From contig NZ_JXSY01000024.1 of NCBI RefSeq assembly GCF_004329715.1, positions 62,001 to 126,000 on the forward strand: a stretch of DNA of 64,000 nt, written 5' to 3'. The position numbers and the translations under genes are program-made. This document shows positions 49,064 to 57,762 of this stretch, in pieces; positions within the stretch are counted from its first letter, which is position 1, and each line of letters starts with the position of its first letter. The DNA is from Bowmanella sp. JS7-9. GTDB taxonomy: Bacteria; Pseudomonadota; Gammaproteobacteria; Enterobacterales; Alteromonadaceae. The notes under the pieces were generated by a model. It was not told where the DNA came from. It worked only from the letters and a program-made list of their open reading frames with translations, and made no database searches.

Positions 49064-50410
49064 TTGCGCGATCTTATTCTGGTGGCGTTTCTTTTTATCG
49101 CCATCTACTACAGTTTTAAAAAACCCTTTATCGGCGTGGCAGCGTGGGTATGGATTGCATTGATGGCTCCCGCTTCATGGGCGTTTGGGTTTTCACAAAG
49201 TTTTCGACTAAACCTGACAATCGTGCTGGTCACTGCACTCTCCTATGTCTTTGTTTTTAAAGGTAAAGCATTTAAATTCACGCGAATTCATTTTTGGGTA
49301 TTTTTATTTCTACTGTGGACGTTAATTTCAACCGCCACTAATTTGAACGTCGATCCTGATTGGGTGTGGGACTATTGGTTCAACTTCCTAAAGATATTAA
49401 TGCTGTTCCTGTTTGTTACGCTGGTCGTCACACGTCGCATACATGTGGATACCGTGATATGGGCAATCGTATTGTCCATTTCAGCTTATGCGGGCATGGA
49501 AGCGCTAAAATTTTTACTGTCAGCGGGCAGTCACAGAATTACCGGTAGAGCAGGCATCATTGCAGATCGAAATGACCTGGCAGTGGCTATCAACATGTCG
49601 ATTCCATTAATTGTTTATTTGCTTCAGGTCAGTAAGCACAAATGGGTCAAACGCGGCCTCTCTATCCTGCTAATACTGAATATTTTAAGTATCGTTGGAA
49701 CATACTCCCGGGCAGGATTTATCGGTTTGATGATCCTGGGGACAGCACTTTGGTGGAACTCAAAACACCGTGTAAGTATTTTGTTGGTTGCAGTCGTTTC
49801 TATTCCCCTGTTATATGGTGCTGCTCCGGATTCTTGGAAAGAGCGACAAAGCACCGTGTCGACCGCAGCGGAAGAAGATCTTTCCTTCATTGGACGATTG
49901 TGGGCATGGAAAATTTCTACCATGATCGCCGTGGATCATCCTTTTTTCGGAGGGGGTTTTGCCGCAGTCCGCGATCCGATTCTTTGGGCACATTATGGCG
50001 CCAGAACTCCACACTATCCGCCCATTTATACTCGCCCTATTCCAGACACCATTATCCCTAAGGCCGCGCATAACATATTTATGCAAGTGTTAGGCGACCA
50101 CGGGTTTGGCGGGCTATTTGTCTTTTGTATGATTCTGTTCTCTGCCTGGCGGGTGAATCTTATCACCCGTAAAAAGGCCAGAGAGCATAACCAGGATTGG
50201 TTGGTAAAGCTTACAACTATGCTAAACCTTTCGTTTTTGGCTTACGCCATTAACGGCTGTAACGTCAGTCTCGCGTATTTTGACGAGTTTTATGCGTTAG
50301 CGGGTTTAGTGGCAGTATTATTCGCTAATCAACTTTGGAAAGAGTCTACCGACAAGTCGGCCAAGCAAACTACGCCCGGCCACGACCATCACGTAACGCG
50401 TAGTTTTTAA
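49064..50410 (+). CDS. Exosortase A-associated O-glycosylation/O-antigen ligase-like protein
   Basis: The 448-residue protein has about ten membrane helices and the Wzy_C/O-antigen ligase region with GRLWAWKISTMIAVDHPFFGGGFAAV, followed by a short periplasmic loop. It fits the TIGR03097-type exosortase A-associated ligase family, which probably polymerises or transfers EPS onto an acceptor. The start is TTG at 49064, supported by AGAGGA 7 bases upstream; no ATG lies near. The 3' end overlaps the convergent sulfotransferase gene by 41 bases, so it ends the rightward arm of the locus. Confidence 0.9.
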   Translation: MRDLILVAFLFIAIYYSFKKPFIGVAAWVWIALMAPASWAFGFSQSFRLNLTIVLVTALSYVFVFKGKAFKFTRIHFWVFLFLLWTLISTATNLNVDPDWVWDYWFNFLKILMLFLFVTLVVTRRIHVDTVIWAIVLSISAYAGMEALKFLLSAGSHRITGRAGIIADRNDLAVAINMSIPLIVYLLQVSKHKWVKRGLSILLILNILSIVGTYSRAGFIGLMILGTALWWNSKHRVSILLVAVVSIPLLYGAAPDSWKERQSTVSTAAEEDLSFIGRLWAWKISTMIAVDHPFFGGGFAAVRDPILWAHYGARTPHYPPIYTRPIPDTIIPKAAHNIFMQVLGDHGFGGLFVFCMILFSAWRVNLITRKKAREHNQDWLVKLTTMLNLSFLAYAINGCNVSLAYFDEFYALAGLVAVLFANQLWKESTDKSAKQTTPGHDHHVTRSF

Positions 50411-51107
50411 CGTAAACCGCCAGCGCTTCAAACCAATCTTTGAAGCGCTTTGACTTCTTATAAAGTGGTTTATTGTAAACGCGGTGAAGGTCTTCCATGG
50501 TCAATTTGAGTCCCAGTTGTTGATTCAAACGTTCAATGGTCTGCTCGGGTCTTAGTTGCAGATCCTCGAATTCAAATTCACTATATGATTTACCGCGCTC
50601 CGTTAAAAACCGCTTAAAGGAGTCTGTCACCGATTTATTGTAACGTCGGGTAAAACTGAGGCTTTGTATATGTCGTCGTTGGTTCGAAGTAATCCATGAT
50701 TGCATATCATCACGAGTTAGAATGATGAATTCCACACTATCAATGTCAACAAAACGCATCCAGGCGCGAATCGTCAGTGCAAGCCTGGGATCTTTCCAAA
50801 TCCAGGGTTGGTTTTCTGAAAGCTTTTCTGCAAATGCTTTATACGGTGACGGGTCCAGCATCGCTATCTTTTGGGTCACGTCCAATACAGCTTGCTCAGT
50901 AAGAATTTCATGCTCTCTGTCACCCGTGTAGCCAGCGTCAGCAATCATCTTGTTATTCAGTGCGACTAATTCAGAGTTTTCATAGGTGTTATAGTCAATC
51001 TTCTGAAATGTCTCATCCCCTAACCAATATTGCCCCTGAGATATCAATGCCGTAAATGCAGAACTCCCGGTCCATCCGTGAGTCAGAATTATTACGTTCT
51101 TTTTCAT
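50370..51107 (-). CDS. Sulfotransferase-family protein
   Basis: From the ATG at 51107 (AGAGGA upstream) the 245-residue product begins MKKNVIILTHGWTGSSAF, a 5'-phosphosulfate-loop-like start. EFIILTRDDMQSWITS follows (Arg and Ser for the 3'-phosphate), and then a basic C-terminal part with SKRFKDWFEAL. It should use PAPS to sulfate an unknown acceptor; its position beside the EPS ligase suggests sulfated EPS. The longer frame start at 51158 has no advantage. Its 3' end overlaps the O-ligase gene by 41 bases on the other strand. Confidence 0.8.
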   Translation of the reverse strand: MKKNVIILTHGWTGSSAFTALISQGQYWLGDETFQKIDYNTYENSELVALNNKMIADAGYTGDREHEILTEQAVLDVTQKIAMLDPSPYKAFAEKLSENQPWIWKDPRLALTIRAWMRFVDIDSVEFIILTRDDMQSWITSNQRRHIQSLSFTRRYNKSVTDSFKRFLTERGKSYSEFEFEDLQLRPEQTIERLNQQLGLKLTMEDLHRVYNKPLYKKSKRFKDWFEALAVYVKNYALRDGRGRA

Positions 51108-51256
51108 GTCAAATCCTCTGCCATAAACCAGTACCCTACAACATCTAAAATCTCGCAACTAACTCATCCAGCGAGCGGGTTGCACTCCAGCACAATTCCA
51201 AACTGATGTTTAATTTCTTTTTACGTCTTACTCAGTTCATTTCAGATTTGTGATTT

Positions 51257-52120
51257 TTATTTAATTTTTTTCACCAATTTAAGCAAAGACTCAAACATCT
51301 GCTGGCGCCATTCTTTGCGGGAGAAACTGTGGTCAGCATCAGCCAGCATGTGATTGCTTACATTGTCACGTGCGAGTATTTTTTGCCAAATAGAAGATGA
51401 AGCGGCGTAGTCATTAAATTCCTGTGCGATAAAATCCTTTCCGCTCGTCAGAATCTGGATCGGGCCGCAAAATTGTTCGGTACTTCGGGTCAGCCGCAAG
51501 GGTAAGGATAATCCGCTAAAATCCTGGCTATTGGTCTGCGATTGGGATTTATCTGACGACTTACGCGCTTGCGCCGCTACGCTAAAAAAGCCCGACATTG
51601 ACTTAATCACATTGAATTGGCCGCTGAACACTTTACGCCACAATGACTTACTCAATAATCTTTGTAGGTAGTAGTGTTTAATATATGTTTTTGCTTGCCC
51701 TTCATCAGTTCTTATCCACGGATTAGCAAGAAACAGGGCTTTGACACGCTCATCCTGATAGCCATAAAACGCGCAACCAGATGCAGATTCACATTCTCCC
51801 CACAAAACCACACCACGCAGATGTGGAAAGGCATCGGTGAGTAAATCAATGGCGCTGCGGATATCTGCATGCATATCGATAAAGCCGCGATTTTGTCCAC
51901 CGCTATCACCTACACCGCGATGGTCAAAACGTAGACACGGAATATGATTGGAAGCTAAATAGCGTCCCATATTCACAAATTGTCGACTCACACCGACCCG
52001 ATATTGAGGGCCTCCCGCAACCACTATAATCACACCAATATCAGCAGGCGTGTCGCTGCTGTGTATGATTCCAACAAGTGGAGAGCCCTCACAATCAAAA
52101 ACTCTGGCATGTTCTATCAT
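51257..52120 (-). CDS. Exosortase A-associated alpha/beta hydrolase 1
   Basis: The 287-residue alpha/beta hydrolase has IVVAGGPQYRVGVSRQFV and RFDHRGVGDSGG (oxyanion and strand 4-5 region). Its nucleophile elbow reads WGECESASG, so Cys110 sits where Ser is usual. A candidate Asp occurs in ILTSGKDFIAQEF and the His in ADHSFSRKEW. This fits the TIGR03100-type hydrolase 1 of XrtA loci. The substrate is unknown; a thioesterase or acyltransferase role with a carrier protein is suggested by the neighbours. It overlaps hydrolase 2 by 4 bases and ends the leftward cluster. Confidence 0.88.
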   Translation of the reverse strand: MIEHARVFDCEGSPLVGIIHSSDTPADIGVIIVVAGGPQYRVGVSRQFVNMGRYLASNHIPCLRFDHRGVGDSGGQNRGFIDMHADIRSAIDLLTDAFPHLRGVVLWGECESASGCAFYGYQDERVKALFLANPWIRTDEGQAKTYIKHYYLQRLLSKSLWRKVFSGQFNVIKSMSGFFSVAAQARKSSDKSQSQTNSQDFSGLSLPLRLTRSTEQFCGPIQILTSGKDFIAQEFNDYAASSSIWQKILARDNVSNHMLADADHSFSRKEWRQQMFESLLKLVKKIK

Positions 52121-52944
52121 CGGCTGGCCACCTGCGTTGCAGTAGCGGCAACCAATTCAGGAACTAAAGTCCGCTCATGTGCCTGCCAAAAGGCCGGGCC
52201 GATAATGCTATGAGTAACAAACTGCTTATTGAGTTGTGCCCAACTTTGCTGAATTTTCAGATCCGCCCGACCCGGTTGTCGGTCTGCGCTGGGCAAAATT
52301 GAATACCAATGTATCGGACAAGAGGGTACATCCGCCTTCTGATGATTCACCTCATTTAACTCACCAAAAAGTGTCGGTGAAATCGCATAACCCGATACTT
52401 CAACAGGCTGTCCTGCTGCAATTTGCTGTTCAAATATCCGGGTACTTCCCTTATCTTCCGCACGATTTAAGCTTGCCGCCATTTTGACCCGCAACATTTG
52501 GGTTAACATTGGCTTACCATCCAATAATGGCTGCCAGAAATGAAAGTCTTTCAGGTTAGCAATTAACGACTGCGCATACAGTGCAACCAGCGCTCCCAGA
52601 CGAATCCCCAGAACAGACGTTGAACGATACCCTGCAGATGCAGCAACGTTTGATGCTACATGCATGGCATTAACCATACTTTGCCAAGTAGATTGGACGA
52701 AATCCCCTTCGCTATCTCCGGTACCCAATGCATCAACGCAAACTACGCCGATACCTTTTTCAGCCAGCGTTTGTGCCAACAGCGTTACCATATAGCGACT
52801 ACGATTCATCTCCTCAGTAAAAGGAGCAGCTACCAGTAAACAATGCCCGCTCCAATTATCTGCCTGAGGGCGCCAGTGACAACAAAATAACCTGCCATCG
52901 GCAGACTCAATAAACTCTGCCGCTAGCTGAAAATTCTCAGCCAT
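52117..52944 (-). CDS. Exosortase A-associated alpha/beta hydrolase 2, atypical elbow
   Basis: The 275-residue protein has the alpha/beta-hydrolase pattern of TIGR03101: VAAPFTEEMNRSRYM, VVCVDALGTGDSEGDF, then the nucleophile elbow LGIRLGALVAL with Arg115 in the place of Ser. The usual Ser nucleophile is therefore missing, and classical hydrolase chemistry is doubtful. It may be a structural partner or act on a bound acyl carrier. The start overlaps the acyl carrier protein stop by one base, and its end overlaps hydrolase 1 by 4 bases, so the three are co-translated. Confidence 0.88.
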   Translation of the reverse strand: MAENFQLAAEFIESADGRLFCCHWRPQADNWSGHCLLVAAPFTEEMNRSRYMVTLLAQTLAEKGIGVVCVDALGTGDSEGDFVQSTWQSMVNAMHVASNVAASAGYRSTSVLGIRLGALVALYAQSLIANLKDFHFWQPLLDGKPMLTQMLRVKMAASLNRAEDKGSTRIFEQQIAAGQPVEVSGYAISPTLFGELNEVNHQKADVPSCPIHWYSILPSADRQPGRADLKIQQSWAQLNKQFVTHSIIGPAFWQAHERTLVPELVAATATQVASR

Positions 52945-53192
52945 TAATTGTCTTTGTCTTCAATAAATGCAGCCAGAGAACCGACACTGGCAAACACGTC
53001 AGCGGAGATTTCATCATCATCAACACTGAAACCAAATTCTTCCTCCATTGCTGTTATCACACCCACAACAGCCATAGAATCAAATTCTGGAATAGCACCC
53101 AGTAGCAAAGTATTTTCATCAAATTCTGCCTTGCGGTCATGCATCGCTAACACGTCACACACAATATTGATGGCGTCCTTTACATAAGACAT
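52944..53192 (-). CDS. Acyl carrier protein 2 of the EPS-linked cluster
   Basis: The 82-residue protein has the carrier-protein fold with the phosphopantetheine site Ser39 in EFDSMAVVG, an acidic helix 2 (ITAMEEEFGFSVDDDEI) and an acidic C-terminus. It should carry an acyl or glyceryl group on a 4'-phosphopantetheine arm. It lies 15 bases after the GNAT-like gene and overlaps the hydrolase 2 gene. It differs from the fatty-acid AcpP type (DSLDTVE), so it is a dedicated carrier. Confidence 0.9.
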   Translation of the reverse strand: MSYVKDAINIVCDVLAMHDRKAEFDENTLLLGAIPEFDSMAVVGVITAMEEEFGFSVDDDEISADVFASVGSLAAFIEDKDN

Positions 53193-53207
53193 AACTCTCT
53201 CCCAACA

Positions 53208-54065
53208 TTACAGTCGCATTGCAACCATTTCACTGTAAACATATTGAATATCCTCGGGACGCAAATCCTGACTGAGGTAAAAGCGTTGATGCCCCTCTGC
53301 AGCTATTCCCCAGTATGAAAAATTATCCGGCATAAAACGCATTTCTACGCGGGTAAATTTAAAGCCGAATCGAGACAACAACTGAAAACGAATGGAACGC
53401 CAGCAACGTGCAAACAATGCATAGTCACTAACATACATCAACTGGGCTGACCAAGTGCGCTTAAATTTTTGCCTTTTCATTAGAATAAGTAACGGACCTT
53501 CTTCGGTTCGTAACACCATGCTATACACGCCATCGAGGCTCCTATGATCGGTAAAAATCTGCCAATCATGCGGGCTCAAAATATCATGTATTTCTTTGTC
53601 CCCATCCACCTGGTGAGTCCGGTTAGAAAACACTGGCAATGGCAGATTTGGCAGCCAACGTAATCCTGTCTTGAGCGGAATAAAGCGCAGATAAGAAAAA
53701 ATCTCTAAGCCACTTTTATTGGGCGTAAACATCGTAAAGTGATAACCCGCTTGTTTGATCACCGCCAAAACTACCGAGATACTGTGTTTACGAAATTCCG
53801 GCAATACACACCAGGTATGTGGATTGCACATTTGTCGCAATTCACCGTTGAGCCATTGCTGTGAATACAATGCACAAATTGCCCCAACCACCTGATGATG
53901 CTCATTCACCAGCGCAAACCCATAATTAGGGACTGAATCAAGCCATTGTGTGGTCAGGATCGTCTGCCATTGTGTTACGGAAAAACGTCCATTCATATTT
54001 CGATGAAGAAACTCTGAGACCTGTGGGACAAGCTCCTTATCAATCGCAATGGTATTAATTGTCAC
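53208..54065 (-). CDS. GNAT-fold acyltransferase-like protein
   Basis: The 285-residue protein has a GNAT-like N-terminal half: QVVGAICALYSQQWL, MCNPHTWCVLPEFRKHSISVV (corresponding to the acyl-carrier/CoA pyrophosphate-binding helix), and YHFTMFTPNKSGLEIFSYLRFIPLK. A second half of similar size follows. The exact reaction is unknown; transfer of an acyl group from the adjacent carrier protein to EPS or another acceptor is an inference. It starts 3 bases after the hotdog-SDR gene. Confidence 0.7.
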   Translation of the reverse strand: MTINTIAIDKELVPQVSEFLHRNMNGRFSVTQWQTILTTQWLDSVPNYGFALVNEHHQVVGAICALYSQQWLNGELRQMCNPHTWCVLPEFRKHSISVVLAVIKQAGYHFTMFTPNKSGLEIFSYLRFIPLKTGLRWLPNLPLPVFSNRTHQVDGDKEIHDILSPHDWQIFTDHRSLDGVYSMVLRTEEGPLLILMKRQKFKRTWSAQLMYVSDYALFARCWRSIRFQLLSRFGFKFTRVEMRFMPDNFSYWGIAAEGHQRFYLSQDLRPEDIQYVYSEMVAMRL

Positions 54066-54068
54066 GCT

Positions 54069-55481
54069 TTATCCCTCCACAGCGGAACGCACAAAATCAG
54101 TCATGTGTGCTAACGTTTCGACATCATCCGCACTAGCAGCCCCAGCAGTCTGGTCAGTCGCCATAGCGGGTAAGCGGCTGATCACTGCATGCCAGTTGGA
54201 TTGTTTTGCACAGATTTGCAGCAAACAACTTTCAGCGGCCGCCTTAGCTGCAATATATTCGGCAAAACCTTTTTTGCCTTCTGTCACAAACACACTTGAG
54301 GGTAAGACCACACGTAGCGCACTTCCCTTTTGACGAACACGGGCGGCATGGTTGAGCAGGTTCACCATACCATCGACATAGCACTGACTAAACCGATGAA
54401 ATTTCTTCAAATCAAATGGGCCATCATTACGCCCGATTTGTGGAGAAGGAAAATAAAATATATGGGAATAGTCGCATGCCAGTCTGGCAAATTGTTCCGT
54501 GCTCACGTCTGTGACGTCAAAACCGAAACAAGCGGCCCGAGCACCGTCAGCCTGCAATTCAGACAAGATTCGTCTTGCATCCTTATCACCGCGGGCGAAG
54601 GTGAAATCAACCTGCGCCCCACCTGCTGCCAGCAGCTTCACTGCAAGCTCTCCTAACCCCCGTGAACCACCCACTACCAAAGCTTTAACAGTATGAAATG
54701 CAGTGCGTTCGACTTGTCGTTTCACTACTTCATATGCGGGCTGCGCTACTGGTTTTTCTCTGAATAATCCGTCAATGCGAGCTTCAAAAGAGTCGGACTT
54801 AATCAACAGCGCCACACTATTAAATCGCTCATCTGTACTCGTTGTACACGCACTGAATGACAGAGTGGGCGAGGTCGTGGGCGTCAAAAACTTTACTTGA
54901 AGTCCAGTGAACACGCTGTCGATACCCGGGCACTTCATACCTACCACATGAGTGGTAGCCAGCAGAGCCGCAATTTGATAATCCGGCACAGCTGCAGATA
55001 AGGCCGGCATAAGCGCACGGGCCTGATTAACATTCCACGGTGCCATCGCACTATAGTTGAATGACAAAGCATCAGTGATAGACAGGTGATCCGGTAGCGC
55101 TTGTGAATACTCAACTTTTTGCAAAATAGCCGCGCCCGTTTCCGTTGATTCGATAGAAAACTGGATCTGTTGCACGGTTTTACCATTAGCCAACAGCGCT
55201 ATTCGATATTCATTTTCCTGTGCGCGTTTTATCTCGATATTTAGCGAGCTACCCTGAAAAATCGGACCGACAAAATTGGCCTTCAATGCAACAATTCGCC
55301 ATGCTGGCTGTGAGATGTTACTGCACATGGCATTCAAGGCAGCCAACAATGCATGAATTCCATGTACTACCGTGTCGCCGAACTGCACACGGCGAGCGGC
55401 TTCTGGATCAACATGCATGGGATTCCAATCAGCAGATAAGTCAGCAAACATTTTGCTCTGGGCATGAGAGATCGTGAACAT
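54069..55481 (-). CDS. Fusion of MaoC-like hotdog dehydratase and short-chain dehydrogenase
   Basis: From the ATG at 55481 the 470-residue product has an N-terminal hotdog domain with the MaoC catalytic motif D18-x-N20-x2-H23 (SADWNPMHVD). A second hotdog-like half covers about 130-245. An SDR domain follows with GGSRGLG (271-277), Ser395/396 and Y409-x3-K413. It could dehydrate and reduce an acyl group on the carrier protein, as in a beta-oxidation- or PKS-like cycle. The 1-base overlap with the FkbH stop (TAATG) points to coupled translation. The fusion is uncommon to my knowledge. Confidence 0.85.
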   Translation of the reverse strand: MFTISHAQSKMFADLSADWNPMHVDPEAARRVQFGDTVVHGIHALLAALNAMCSNISQPAWRIVALKANFVGPIFQGSSLNIEIKRAQENEYRIALLANGKTVQQIQFSIESTETGAAILQKVEYSQALPDHLSITDALSFNYSAMAPWNVNQARALMPALSAAVPDYQIAALLATTHVVGMKCPGIDSVFTGLQVKFLTPTTSPTLSFSACTTSTDERFNSVALLIKSDSFEARIDGLFREKPVAQPAYEVVKRQVERTAFHTVKALVVGGSRGLGELAVKLLAAGGAQVDFTFARGDKDARRILSELQADGARAACFGFDVTDVSTEQFARLACDYSHIFYFPSPQIGRNDGPFDLKKFHRFSQCYVDGMVNLLNHAARVRQKGSALRVVLPSSVFVTEGKKGFAEYIAAKAAAESCLLQICAKQSNWHAVISRLPAMATDQTAGAASADDVETLAHMTDFVRSAVEG

Positions 55482-57346
55482 TACGATGCTTCCAGTTTGG
55501 ATATAGGCGGCCGGTGAAACTGGTAATGTCGTGTATCTAGCGACCATACCTGCAGCTGTTCATCCCAACAAAAGCCGAGTTCTGGTAGCAGATTTTCTAC
55601 CAATACATTTTTTTCGGTAGGTAAGTAGCGTGCGATGATCTGATTTATACCACTCGTAATTGCATGCTCAACCAGATAGTCACAAATCCAATGTTCAAGA
55701 TCGCGCTTGATCACCCGACAACTCATCAACCAGCTGTCAATTTCCAACTGCATGGGTTGCTTATGACAAATAACGACGGACACCAAGCCATTATCACCGA
55801 AGCGATCGGCCAGCCTTACTGACAACGTCAGCATATCAACATTAGCTGCCATTCGTTCAATTTGATCTTGGGTATAGCGCTTTGTCGTCAGGTTGAACTG
55901 ATTGGTTTTATTCACCAGCTGCGTCACGCGAACAATGTTGGAAGATAGAAATGGCTCAACCCGTGCGACCATTTCCAGCGACCGCAAATACTCCTGCATG
56001 TCAGTGGCATTGTTTTGCAGCTTTGAGCGCGCCGCGTTAGCCCGGTATTGGTCTGCACGGTGCAAATCATCCTCGGTTTGCGACAATGACTCAAAGTAAT
56101 TAGCCCGCATTAAAATATCAGCGTACGTAGAGGGGTCACGACCCATTTCAGGCACCGCCACGTCAGGCAGCATCTTTCTGACAATTTCTCGCTCAGCAGG
56201 ATTGTCATCGACAAATACCAATGCATCGATACCGATATTCAGAGTAGTGGCAATAAACTGAAGATTAGTCGGCTTATCCTGCCAGTTAGCCACAAAGACA
56301 GCTATATCCGTCTCTTTTAGCAACATATCTGGGTGGACCTGAAACGCCTCTAACGCATTTTTTTCATCATTTTTAGAACATACAGCCAAAATTATGCCTG
56401 CTTGCTTTAACTCAAGCGCCAACTGCTGTAAGCGCAAGTGGGCTTCGCCACGAGGCGTTCCTGGCTGAATTGCGATACCGTACAGCCCGTCATCACCAAT
56501 GACACCTCCCCACAAGGTATTATCGAGATCCAGCACCAGGCACTTACGACTTTTTCCCTTTATAGCGCCAACTAACGCAGCGACACGTTCACAATAAAAT
56601 AGCGTGCCCTCTTCCGACAGGGCTATGCGAGAGCTCAACCAACTGCGCTGATCGAACCACTGGGTGCCGCCCAGATGAGCCGCTTCACTAAAAACATCCA
56701 ATAGATAATGCGGGCTATCCGAAAGTCGCTCGGCCAACTGTTGATTGAATGCAAGGATGGTCGCACTTAGTGCAGTGTGGTGGCGAATATCAAAATTGCC
56801 GAGCAGATTGGCCGGTGGTAAAGCCAAATTTTGCACGATACAAGGCACGCCGGCATTAGCGAGAAAACCATCCGCGACTTGAGTAATGAAGTCCAGACTG
56901 CTTCGGACATCCGACTTAGCCTGACTCACTCCGCCATTGGCGAAGGGATAACCACGGTAATCCTGATTAATCAAAATGAAATCGGGACCAAACTGACATA
57001 ATTTAGAATTGACCGACTGTGACTCCTGCCAGGCCTGATCAAAATCAGCCAGACAGATGTTGAGCCACACACCCCGTCGCAGTCCTGCAATGAATAACGG
57101 CGCAACTAATAAGTCTTGAGTACTGTTGCTGACAATCCCAAGCTTTACTTGAGCGAAGCCGCATGCAATAACCGATGCCCCCGCATCGGAGCATACTGCC
57201 TTCATTAGTCTGGTACATTGATTGACGTCTAACTGGGTGTGGAGCACCCTTGCCAGACTCGCCCTATCGGCTGAGCCCTCAGTAATCTGTTTACAAATAG
57301 TTTTAAAATCGTCCGCTACGGGCGGTAACCAATCCCGGTTCTGCAC
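55481..57346 (-). CDS. FkbH-like HAD-IIIC phosphatase/transferase
   Basis: The 621-residue protein has a long N-terminal region (1-265), then a HAD-IIIC domain with catalytic D273-L-D275-N-T277 (VLDLDNTLWGGVIGDDG), AVCSKNDE and FVDDNPAERE, and a C-terminal GNAT-like part (about 440-600). FkbH-family enzymes load a glyceryl group from 1,3-bisphosphoglycerate onto an acyl carrier protein in polyketide pathways. The two carrier proteins flanking this cluster fit such a role. It starts 24 bases before the upstream carrier-protein gene's end. Confidence 0.88.
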   Translation of the reverse strand: MQNRDWLPPVADDFKTICKQITEGSADRASLARVLHTQLDVNQCTRLMKAVCSDAGASVIACGFAQVKLGIVSNSTQDLLVAPLFIAGLRRGVWLNICLADFDQAWQESQSVNSKLCQFGPDFILINQDYRGYPFANGGVSQAKSDVRSSLDFITQVADGFLANAGVPCIVQNLALPPANLLGNFDIRHHTALSATILAFNQQLAERLSDSPHYLLDVFSEAAHLGGTQWFDQRSWLSSRIALSEEGTLFYCERVAALVGAIKGKSRKCLVLDLDNTLWGGVIGDDGLYGIAIQPGTPRGEAHLRLQQLALELKQAGIILAVCSKNDEKNALEAFQVHPDMLLKETDIAVFVANWQDKPTNLQFIATTLNIGIDALVFVDDNPAEREIVRKMLPDVAVPEMGRDPSTYADILMRANYFESLSQTEDDLHRADQYRANAARSKLQNNATDMQEYLRSLEMVARVEPFLSSNIVRVTQLVNKTNQFNLTTKRYTQDQIERMAANVDMLTLSVRLADRFGDNGLVSVVICHKQPMQLEIDSWLMSCRVIKRDLEHWICDYLVEHAITSGINQIIARYLPTEKNVLVENLLPELGFCWDEQLQVWSLDTRHYQFHRPPISKLEAS

Positions 57347-57369
57347 GTCTAAATCCCTGTTCCCGTGAC

Positions 57370-57615
57370 TTATGCCATTTTCGCCAGAATTGCATCCACC
57401 AGGCTAGACACTGATTTAAGTTGGTCTATCTGCTCAATTTCGAACTGGATAGAAAAGTGCTTTTCAATTGTTGTGAGCAAACGAATTTGCGCCAGACTGT
57501 CCCATTCCTCAATGTCATCACTGCTGAGGGAATCACTGAAAGAAACGTCTGCATCCATGAATACGTCATCGAAAATATCTTCCAATGCGCTCAATACTTC
57601 TGTGCGTTCACTCAT
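57370..57615 (-). CDS. Acyl carrier protein 1 of the EPS-linked cluster
   Basis: From the ATG at 57615 (GGAAGTGAG upstream) the 81-residue product has the carrier fold with phosphopantetheine Ser40 in EEWDSLAQIRLL and a helix 3 region IEQIDQLKSVSSLVDAI. It is the first gene of the leftward FkbH cluster. The WDSL motif resembles carriers that receive glyceryl groups from FkbH proteins. The longer frame start at 57648 (MYKKQ) is not preferred. Upstream is a 150-base AT-rich gap with a 16-base palindrome. Confidence 0.88.
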   Translation of the reverse strand: MSERTEVLSALEDIFDDVFMDADVSFSDSLSSDDIEEWDSLAQIRLLTTIEKHFSIQFEIEQIDQLKSVSSLVDAILAKMA

Positions 57616-57686
57616 AGTCTCACTTCCTGATGATTGTTTTTTGTACATATTAACGAGATTAACGCCCCAATATACACTTTTATTTT

Positions 57687-57702
57687 ACTTGGAGAACCAA
57701 GT
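57687..57702. promoter_or_regulatory. 16-base palindromic hairpin between two leftward genes
   Basis: ACTTGG and CCAAGT pair across AGAA. On the minus strand the hairpin is followed by AAAATAAAAG, not by T, so it is not a standard terminator. It lies about 75 bases upstream of the acyl carrier protein 1 start and may be an operator or mRNA stem. Confidence 0.35.
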
Positions 57703-57762
57703 TGCCTTGCTCGAAACAAGGAAAAACTTTACTGACCAAGACATACACTTGTAATTCAAGAT

